Shown here: in pieces, positions 1 through 5,231 of the stretch
Position numbering within the stretch: the stretch's first letter is position 1
How the letters are laid out: each line of letters starts with the position of its first letter
DNA from: Planctomycetota bacterium
GTDB taxonomy: Bacteria > Planctomycetota > Planctomycetia > Gemmatales > Gemmataceae
Reading direction: 5' to 3'
Length of the DNA: 6,239 bases
Assembly (NCBI GenBank): GCA_018970845.1
Contig: JAGWVO010000219.1
Span: 1-6,239 of the forward strand
Translations under genes and position numbers: made by a program
The notes under the pieces: generated by a model
The model's input: only the letters and a program-made list of their open reading frames with translations
Databases searched by the model: none
Told to the model about the DNA's origin: nothing

Positions 1-10
1 TCGCCTCGGA

Positions 11-184
11 TCAAAGCCATTCAAGTTCGTCTTCTTCGAATGTCGCCGTCCATTCGCGCCCACCGTCCGAAAACTCGACGACAAACCGGTCGGGATCACC
101 GGGCGTGTCCAAATCTCCGGAGGCCGGCCCTCCGGGATGGCGGTGCTTGGAAAGCCCGGCCAACTTGAGGAGCAATTCAATCAT
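11..184 (-). CDS. Small acidic hypothetical protein (57 aa), divergent from the MoxR operon
   Basis: I do not recognise this protein. Read on the minus strand, an ATG at 184-182 opens 57 codons ending in TGA at 13-11. An in-frame stop (190-188) lies two codons before the ATG, so this is the only ATG start. The protein begins MIELLLKLAGL, a short amphipathic helix. A Gly/Pro/Asp-rich middle follows, then a probable beta hairpin (RFVVEFSDG, REWTATF) and an acidic tail ending EEDELEWL. There are about 13 acidic residues against 5 Lys/Arg, so the net charge is strongly negative. Codon third positions are GC-rich and there is no membrane segment. No clear Shine-Dalgarno is visible; the sequence just before the ATG is an inverted repeat. 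It is divergent from the ATPase operon and could be an accessory or regulator, but nothing in the sequence proves this. It could also be a chance ORF. Confidence 0.55.
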   Translation of the reverse strand: MIELLLKLAGLSKHRHPGGPASGDLDTPGDPDRFVVEFSDGGREWTATFEEDELEWL

Positions 185-185
185 G

Positions 186-204
186 ATTCAAAGCTGATTT
201 GAAT
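186..204. repeat. Perfect inverted repeat: 7-bp arms, 5-nt centre
   Basis: ATTCAAA at 186-192 and TTTGAAT at 198-204 are exact reverse complements around a 5-nt centre. The repeat ends one base before the start codon of the leftward small gene. It therefore occupies the position where that gene's ribosome binding site would be, and it lies about 95 bp upstream of the ATPase start. It could be an operator for a dimeric regulator or a small mRNA hairpin controlling the leftward gene. It is short and AT-rich, so chance is possible. Confidence 0.4.
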
Positions 205-214
205 AATCTCGTTT

Positions 215-230
215 TTCCACCATTCCACCA
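215..230. repeat. Tandem direct repeat of the octamer TTCCACCA (two copies)
   Basis: TTCCACCA occurs twice back to back, at 215-222 and 223-230, in the divergent intergenic region. A separate heptamer, CAATAGG, occurs at 229-235 and again at 263-269. Short direct repeats in a divergent promoter region can be activator or repressor sites, but no known regulator motif is recognised. Confidence 0.3.
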
Positions 231-298
231 ATAGGTCCCATCGTGGCCACGCGGATTGGATTCAATAGGATCACATCAACCAATTTCCAATTCCTCGA

Positions 299-1915
299 AT
301 GGGTGAAACCGTGTTCTGGAAAAGGCCGGCCCATGATCCGAGGCAAGTCAGCGCGGCCCCGACGCTGCCGGCATCGTCCATGTCCGGGCAGGATGAGTTC
401 GACATCAGCAAGCTGTATTCCGGTCCGGCCTCGGGGGAAGGATCACCCGAGACGCCCGTTTCGCGGCTTGATGAAAAGTTCAGGCAGGCGTATTTCTGGA
501 TTGTCAACCACGCCATCATAACGCCCTATTACGATATCGAGTATAATGAAATTGGCCGTCCCCCGCGCTCCTTCACCTTCGGTGGCGCCGGAACCGAGTT
601 GCGGCTGCCCAGCGGCATGTCGTATTCGTCCTTCGTGCTGCTGCCCCTGTTGAACTTCGCCCTCAGGAAGCGCGCCTTGTTCATCGGCGGACCAGGCCGC
701 GGAAAGACGGCCTCGGCGATCCTGATGAGCCTGCTCGCCGGATACGACCTCCGGACCGTCAGGCGTGGCATCCAGCATGGCCAACCGCAGATGACGGTCG
801 CCGATCTCCTGGGCAATCCGCTGCCCAAGGCGCTCATGGAATCCAACTCCGCCGACGACATCAAGATCGCCTGGCGCCAATGGATCACCATGCGGGTCAA
901 GATCGTCGATGAGTACAACCGCATTCCGACGCGCACCCAATCGGCGCTGCTCACCCTGCTGGCCGACGGCTACGCCGAGGTCCTTGGGCAAACGGTCGAG
1001 AGTCCCGAAAGCGCCTGGTTCCTCACCGCCAACGATGACATGGGCGGCGGCACCTACCAGGTGATCGAGGCGCTCAAGGACCGCATCGACATCGTCATCA
1101 AGGCACTCAACTTCAACCCAAGGTTCCTCGACGACCTGCTGGTCCGAGTCGAGGAGGGTGTGAAGCCCGAGACGCTGCTTCCGAAGGAACTCATCTTCAC
1201 CCCCGAGGAACTCGACGCCGTCCACGCGCAAATCCTCAAGGTGTCGATACCGCGCCCCGTGAGGCGTCGCCTTGAGTTTTTCGCGGCGCAGTTCGATTTC
1301 TGCGACCTCGCGGCCAAGGAGATCGAGTACAAGTCGAAGGACACCATCCACCTGGCGGGAAAGACGCTCGCCCAGGTCTGCGCCGAGGATTGCGGCCGCG
1401 ACAAGGCCAAATGCATCTGCAGCCAAACCGAGAACGGCCTGAGCGTCAGGTCGCTGATGACCTTGCTGGCGTTCTCGAAGGGCCTGGCGTGGTTCCGGGG
1501 CCAAAGGGAAGTGGGCCTGGCCGATGTGATCCAGATTGTGCCCTGGATCCTGCACGAAAAGCTGGCTCAGAATCCTGGATCGCCGTTTTTCGATGCAACC
1601 GGAAACGGCATTTACCGGGTGGACCGCATCGCCTGGATCCGCCGGGCCTTTGACCTGGCGTGCGAGGAGTTCGTCAGGCTCGATCTCGACAGGACCGATC
1701 CGCTGCTGGAATTGGATGAGGCGTTCGACCGCGGCCTCGAGGGTGTCGCGGCCGGCGAGGTTCGCAAGAGGCTTTCGGGAATCGAGACACACCTGGCGGG
1801 ATTGGCCAAGGGCACGAAACTCTACGCCCATGTCCATGCCGATGTCTTGAAGCTGAAGTACTACCATCAACGATACTCGAACTACCTGCGATGGCTGACG
1901 ACGGTCCGGAGCTGA
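299..1915 (+). CDS. MoxR-family AAA+ ATPase with a cysteine-rich insertion
   Basis: This is a cytosolic MoxR-type AAA+ ATPase of 538 aa, well above the usual 300-350. Walker A is GGPGRGKT (130-137). Walker B is KIVDEYNRIP (201-210), followed by the MoxR-typical QSALLTLLADG. Sensor 1 is FLTAND (241-246), a probable arginine finger is R262 in KDRID, and a probable sensor 2 arginine is R384 in SVRSL. Just before sensor 2 there is a cluster at C361, C365, C372 and C374 (CX3CX6CXC) that could bind zinc or another metal. The first 110 or so residues form an extra N-terminal region and the last 100 a helical tail. MoxR proteins form hexamers and usually act with a vWA protein as chaperones or activators; one is encoded two genes downstream. 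ATG 299 is the first start after an in-frame stop at 266-268, but it has no Shine-Dalgarno. M28 (nt 380) is an alternative, and the first 50 residues look disordered. The family is certain; the client is unknown. Confidence 0.94.
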   Translation: MGETVFWKRPAHDPRQVSAAPTLPASSMSGQDEFDISKLYSGPASGEGSPETPVSRLDEKFRQAYFWIVNHAIITPYYDIEYNEIGRPPRSFTFGGAGTELRLPSGMSYSSFVLLPLLNFALRKRALFIGGPGRGKTASAILMSLLAGYDLRTVRRGIQHGQPQMTVADLLGNPLPKALMESNSADDIKIAWRQWITMRVKIVDEYNRIPTRTQSALLTLLADGYAEVLGQTVESPESAWFLTANDDMGGGTYQVIEALKDRIDIVIKALNFNPRFLDDLLVRVEEGVKPETLLPKELIFTPEELDAVHAQILKVSIPRPVRRRLEFFAAQFDFCDLAAKEIEYKSKDTIHLAGKTLAQVCAEDCGRDKAKCICSQTENGLSVRSLMTLLAFSKGLAWFRGQREVGLADVIQIVPWILHEKLAQNPGSPFFDATGNGIYRVDRIAWIRRAFDLACEEFVRLDLDRTDPLLELDEAFDRGLEGVAAGEVRKRLSGIETHLAGLAKGTKLYAHVHADVLKLKYYHQRYSNYLRWLTTVRS

Positions 1916-2937
1916 GAATCCGGGAATGGCTGGCGGGCCGGCGCGTCGACTTGAACGGCCGGTTCCGCGCCATGGCGCGGGCGAGGCCCGGGCTTGATCC
2001 GGGAAAGGTTCTCGCCTTGTGTCGGGAACTTCTCCCGCCGCTGGCGGTGGAGCCCCATCCCGGCCTTCATGAACTGCTCGAGGCCGTCTTCGACCTGATC
2101 CTCCTTCATTCGGGTCGCGGGCTGATCGGTATGGGATCCGCCGAGCCCACGGCCCTTGAGATCCTGCTGCGCCATTCGTTCCCGGCGCTTCGGCCCCGCC
2201 TGCTCGAACGGCCACGCTCGTTGCCGGCGGCCCTTTCCAACGCGACCGAGAACATGGCCGCCGCGGGCGCCCGGTTCGCGCGGGAATTGGCCATGCTCGC
2301 GGGCGTGGCCGAAGACGCCGGCCAACTTGAGGATGCCGGCGGCATCCTGGCTTGGCGTTTGGGTGAACCGCGCCTGCGCCGAGGCGCCCTGGAGAGGGCT
2401 TCCGGGCTTCCGGGCAAGCTGGCGCTGGCCGCCCTTGGCGAACCCGCCTGGCCCGAGCCGGCGGCGCGGGTCGCCATCGCCGCGCTGATGGCCGACTCCT
2501 GGCGAAAACTGGACGAGTTGTTCACTCCTGAAACACTTGAATTGCTTTCGGGAAGCCCGGGCGTTGATGTGGTGGACGGGTTGGTTCGCGCCGCCGAGGC
2601 CGGCGCCCAGCCATGCGAAAATTGGCCCCTGCGCGGAAGCGTCGGCGATTTCACGGGATTTGACGGCGATTTCGAATTCCCGCCCCTCCTGCTCGAGACG
2701 GGACCCGAGTCGAACCGGCACTGTTTCCTGACACGCCATGGACCGACGGAAACGCTCGTGCATGCCGACGCCTTCGGTTGGTCGTGCCAGCCCGCGGTCG
2801 CGCCTCAAAGGAACACGGCCTTCCATGGAATCCCTTCGGGAACGACTTCGGCCGTTCGAGGGAATGATTACCTGGCCCACACCCGCGCCAACAGTTTCAG
2901 GATCCGCGTTCATGTGCCTCCCAGGGTGCCGCTATGA
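1891..2937 (+). CDS. Unrecognised MoxR/vWA operon protein (348 aa)
   Basis: I do not recognise the family with confidence. Residues 1-235 are rich in Leu, Ala and Arg and look all-helical, perhaps helical repeats, with segments such as FPALRPRLLERP (97-108) and AWRLGEPRLRRGALERA (154-170). After about residue 240 the composition changes to aromatic, Gly and His/Cys-rich (DFTGFDGDFEF, GWSCQ), ending in a strand-like SFRIRVHVPP. This suggests a helical N-terminal and a beta-rich C-terminal domain. There is no signal peptide or membrane helix. The start overlaps the ATPase gene by 25 nt and the stop overlaps the vWA gene by 4 nt (ATGA), so it is translated with both. Its place between MoxR and vWA suggests an adaptor or the variable third component of a MoxR-vWA ternary system; that is inferred from position only. 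No Shine-Dalgarno is visible, so the start is moderately sure. Codon use matches the neighbours to the end. Confidence 0.85.
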   Translation: MADDGPELRIREWLAGRRVDLNGRFRAMARARPGLDPGKVLALCRELLPPLAVEPHPGLHELLEAVFDLILLHSGRGLIGMGSAEPTALEILLRHSFPALRPRLLERPRSLPAALSNATENMAAAGARFARELAMLAGVAEDAGQLEDAGGILAWRLGEPRLRRGALERASGLPGKLALAALGEPAWPEPAARVAIAALMADSWRKLDELFTPETLELLSGSPGVDVVDGLVRAAEAGAQPCENWPLRGSVGDFTGFDGDFEFPPLLLETGPESNRHCFLTRHGPTETLVHADAFGWSCQPAVAPQRNTAFHGIPSGTTSAVRGNDYLAHTRANSFRIRVHVPPRVPL

Positions 2938-4670
2938 GCCAGTCCTCCGAACTGGCCGAACGCTGGGACGCCGCCTGGCCCGCGGCCCTGGCCTCTTGGT
3001 CGCCCTACACCTTGCTGAAGCCTCCCGTTTACTTCGAGACCCAAAAGCAGGCTGAAGCCTCCGGCATGGCCGGGCAGGTCGCGGCGATCAGGCTAGCCGA
3101 CCAGACCGTGATGGTGAACCTCGCCACGGTGCGGGAACTCGGGCTGGAGGACCACTCCCTGGCGATCCTGGCCCATGAGATTGGCCATCATGTCCACGTG
3201 CCTGGAAACCTGGCCGACAACGCCCGCATGCTCGCAGCGATGAAGCCGATTCTCATCGGCTTGCCTCCCGAAACGCCCGCGATGGTGGCGAACCTCTATG
3301 GCGACCTGCATCTCAACGATCGGCTTCAGCGGCGTCATGGAATCGATCTCGCCTCCGTCTATGTCCGCTTGCGCGAATCAGGCAAAACCTCCAACCCGAC
3401 CGAAACATGGAAGGTTTACACCCGAGCCTATGAACACCTGTGGCGCCTTCCGCCGGGGACGATCGCGCCCCCGGACATCACTCCCGTCGTGAATGCCGAC
3501 GCGCTGCTGGTCTCAAGGCTCATCCGGCACTTCTCGGTGCGCTGGCTCGCGGGCGCCCGACGCTTCGCCGCGATCCTTTTCCCCTACCTGAATGCCGACC
3601 GGGAAAAGCCGCAGACCTTCCTGTCGGTCGGACTGGGAGACTGCAAGGATTGCGGACAGGGCGCCACCATTCCGGACGGGCTTACCGCTGTCGACCCGGC
3701 TGAACTCGGGGCGGACGGGGAATTCGATGCCGCCATCAATGGCGAAGCCGGGGATGACGGTGACCGGGACCCTCAACAGCCCGAACCGGGCAAGGGATCT
3801 CCCGGCTCGCAGCATCGTTCGCCCATTGAATATGCCGACTTGTTGCGGGGAATGGGCCTCGTGTTGCCCGAACATCAGGTCACGGCGCGTTACTACAGGG
3901 AACGGGCCAAGCCCCATCTCCTGCCTTTTCCATCCCGGAGGCAGCCGGCGGCCACCGAAACCCATCCCGAGGGGTATGAGGGTTGGGACGCCGGGGACGA
4001 CCTCCAGGAGCTCGACATGCTCGGCTCGCTGATGCGGTCCCCCGTGGTGGTGCCGGGAATCACCACCGTTCGCAGGGTCCACGGCGAGGTGGCCGGAAAG
4101 GAACCCGACCGCGCACCGGTCGACCTCGACATCTACATCGACTGTTCCGGCAGCATGCCCAATCCATCGATGCAAACGAGCTACCTTGCCCTGTGTGGAA
4201 CAATCCTCGTCCTCAGCGCACTGAGGGCCGGCGCCAGCGTGCAGGCCACGCTCTGGTCGGGCCCGAGCCAGTTCAAGACCACTTCGGGATTCATCAGGGA
4301 CGAAAACCGCCTCATCGACATCGTCACCGGATACATCTGTGGAAGCACAGCCTTTCCCCTGCATGTGCTGCGGGACACTTACCTCAAAAGGCGGGCAAGC
4401 GCCCGGGCGACCCATATCGTGGTGATCTCGGACGACGGGGTGGACACGATGTTGTCCAACGACGAGACGGGCGCTCCCGGGACGGAAATTTGCCGCCTCG
4501 CCATGGAACGGGCCAGGGCGGGCGGCACGCTCGTCCTCAACCTGTTCAATCCCGAATCATGGGATGCCGGCAAGCGCCTAGCGGACCTCGGCTTCCGCAT
4601 CCACCCCGTGCGCGACTGGGAACAACTCGTGGCTTTCGCAGCCCGTTTCGCCCGGGAGACATACAAGTGA
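2934..4670 (+). CDS. Zincin-like metallopeptidase domain fused to a vWA domain (MoxR partner)
   Basis: This 578-aa protein has two clear parts. The N-terminal part carries LAHEIGHHVHVP with the HExxH zinc motif (H81, E82, H85). Downstream, NLYGDLHLNDRL (120-131) matches the D..IND pattern that supplies a third metal ligand in the DUF2201_N class of putative metallopeptidases; D124 is the likely residue. A CXXC pair (C237, C240) and a Gly/Asp/Pro-rich, probably disordered linker (about 255-297) follow. The C-terminal part (about 395-578) is a vWA domain with complete MIDAS: DCSGS (D403, S405, S407), T472 in GSTAF, and D500/D501 in VISDDGVD. vWA proteins of this kind bind clients through a MIDAS cation and partner with MoxR ATPases, here two genes upstream. 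HExxH and vWA together suggest proteolysis or metal-dependent processing gated by the ATPase, but activity is unproven. The start has an ATGA overlap with the preceding gene and a weak AGGG seven nt upstream. The protein is probably cytosolic; no signal peptide is visible. Confidence 0.93.
   Translation: MSQSSELAERWDAAWPAALASWSPYTLLKPPVYFETQKQAEASGMAGQVAAIRLADQTVMVNLATVRELGLEDHSLAILAHEIGHHVHVPGNLADNARMLAAMKPILIGLPPETPAMVANLYGDLHLNDRLQRRHGIDLASVYVRLRESGKTSNPTETWKVYTRAYEHLWRLPPGTIAPPDITPVVNADALLVSRLIRHFSVRWLAGARRFAAILFPYLNADREKPQTFLSVGLGDCKDCGQGATIPDGLTAVDPAELGADGEFDAAINGEAGDDGDRDPQQPEPGKGSPGSQHRSPIEYADLLRGMGLVLPEHQVTARYYRERAKPHLLPFPSRRQPAATETHPEGYEGWDAGDDLQELDMLGSLMRSPVVVPGITTVRRVHGEVAGKEPDRAPVDLDIYIDCSGSMPNPSMQTSYLALCGTILVLSALRAGASVQATLWSGPSQFKTTSGFIRDENRLIDIVTGYICGSTAFPLHVLRDTYLKRRASARATHIVVISDDGVDTMLSNDETGAPGTEICRLAMERARAGGTLVLNLFNPESWDAGKRLADLGFRIHPVRDWEQLVAFAARFARETYK
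4654..4658 (+). promoter_or_regulatory. Ribosome binding site that decides the start of the 4667 gene
   Basis: GGGAG at 4654-4658 lies inside the end of the vWA gene. It is 8 nt before a GTG at 4667 and 14 nt before the in-frame ATG at 4673. The spacing favours the GTG, which would overlap the upstream TGA as GTGA, like the ATGA junction before it. Confidence 0.45.
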
Positions 4671-5227
4671 CAATGCCCGTGTTGGCCGACCTGCTGCGCT
4701 GGCTCGCGGACACTCCGCCGGAATTCAGGGAGGATCCGCCGCTCGCGGCGGTGCTTGGCGACCTCCTGGAATCGCTGGGCCACCCCGGCATGGACGCGGC
4801 TGTCCTGGCCCGTGGCGAAGGGGGACTGAAGCCGAGGGCCGAACGCAACCGCAAGCTGTGGATCCTGGCGGCTTGCCGGTTGCTGTGGCATCCGTTTTTC
4901 AGGTTGTCAAACCTGCCCGCGGATGGCTTGTTCCACCTGTTCGCGAAGGAATTGCCCGAGGTGGCGGCGATCACCGCCGCGGACTCCCTGATGACGGAGG
5001 AGGACCGCCGGGAGGAACTCGTGAGGCGAACCTTGCGCGCCGTGGGCCTCGGACTTGCCGGCGAGACACGGCAGGAGTCGGAAGACAGGTTTTGCCAGGT
5101 GGATTCGGTGGAAGGCCGCCTCGTCGCGCGTGGCGCGGCGGAACGGGAGCGACGCGCCCGCGAGGTTCGCGAGGCGATGGCCCGCGAGGCGGCCCGCATG
5201 GCCGCGGCCAGGTACAGCTCGGAGTGA
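4667..5227 (+). CDS. Unrecognised small helical protein with a charged C-terminal helix (about 186 aa)
   Basis: I do not recognise a named family. The protein is mostly helical. Residues 1-60 are leucine-rich (VLADLLRWLADTPPEF). A motif rich in Trp, Arg and aromatics (RKLWILAACRLLWHPFFR) follows at about 60-80. A charged hinge comes next (TEEDRREELVRRTLRAVGLG), and the last 45 residues form a long Ala/Arg/Glu helix, probably a coiled coil (AAERERRAREVREAMAREAA). There is no signal peptide; the hydrophobic stretch in the middle is short and broken by Arg and His. The start is GTG 4667, with a 4-nt overlap and GGGAG eight nt upstream; ATG 4673 gives 184 aa and is the alternative. An open frame runs upstream to 3983 inside the vWA gene, but it is a shadow and not part of this protein. 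Position directly after the MoxR and vWA genes suggests a subunit or adaptor of the same machine, the coiled coil serving for assembly. This is inferred. Confidence 0.85.
   Translation: MTMPVLADLLRWLADTPPEFREDPPLAAVLGDLLESLGHPGMDAAVLARGEGGLKPRAERNRKLWILAACRLLWHPFFRLSNLPADGLFHLFAKELPEVAAITAADSLMTEEDRREELVRRTLRAVGLGLAGETRQESEDRFCQVDSVEGRLVARGAAERERRAREVREAMAREAARMAAARYSSE
5221..5224 (+). promoter_or_regulatory. Ribosome binding site for the adenylate-forming enzyme gene
   Basis: GGAG at 5221-5224 lies over the last codons of the upstream gene, 7 nt before ATG 5232. It is one of the few convincing Shine-Dalgarno sites in the window and supports the 5232 start over the in-frame ATG at 5253. Confidence 0.5.
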
Positions 5228-5231
5228 GGCC

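Larger units (their letters stand above)
185..298. promoter_or_regulatory. Divergent intergenic region, presumed promoters for both directions
   Basis: This 114-bp stretch separates the leftward small ORF from the rightward operon and is more AT-rich than the flanking genes. It holds the inverted repeat and the octamer pair. All rightward genes downstream overlap or nearly touch, so the operon promoter should lie here unless there are internal promoters. I could not find a convincing -35/-10 pair with good spacing on either strand, so no box is called. There is no visible Shine-Dalgarno before the ATG at 299. Confidence 0.4.

Noticed and set aside
185..298. A sigma-70 type -35/-10 promoter before the operon
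   Set aside because: Several TTGAAT/TTGGAT-like hexamers are present, but none is followed by a credible -10 box at 16-18 nt.
243..521. Short plus-strand open frame overlapping the start of the ATPase gene
   Set aside because: It overlaps the ATPase N-terminus in another frame, its composition is Arg/Pro/Ser-rich, and it has no ribosome binding site.
443..2215. Long minus-strand open frame (590 codons) opposite the MoxR ATPase gene
   Set aside because: It is antisense to a gene with intact AAA+ motifs. Its translation has no recognisable domain and is rich in Arg/Gly/Pro, as expected for the shadow of a GC-rich gene.
1882..2913. Minus-strand open frame of 343 codons opposite the second operon gene
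   Set aside because: It is low-complexity Arg/Gly/Gln-rich with no motif, while the plus-strand frame is coupled to both neighbours and has gene-like composition.
2738..3055. Possible frameshift in the second operon gene, with an alternative frame across the vWA start
   Set aside because: Codon third positions stay GC-rich in the main frame to its stop at 2937, which overlaps the vWA ATG neatly; the alternative frame is Arg/Pro-rich shadow.
3513..4415. Minus-strand open frame of 300 codons opposite the vWA gene
   Set aside because: It lies wholly opposite the zincin-vWA gene, whose MIDAS motifs are intact, and has no domain of its own.
3983..4666. Upstream extension of the 4667 gene as a long protein starting inside the vWA gene
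   Set aside because: The extension is Arg/His/Gly-rich and overlaps the vWA domain in another frame. The gene-like sequence begins at the GTG/ATG near 4667-4673.
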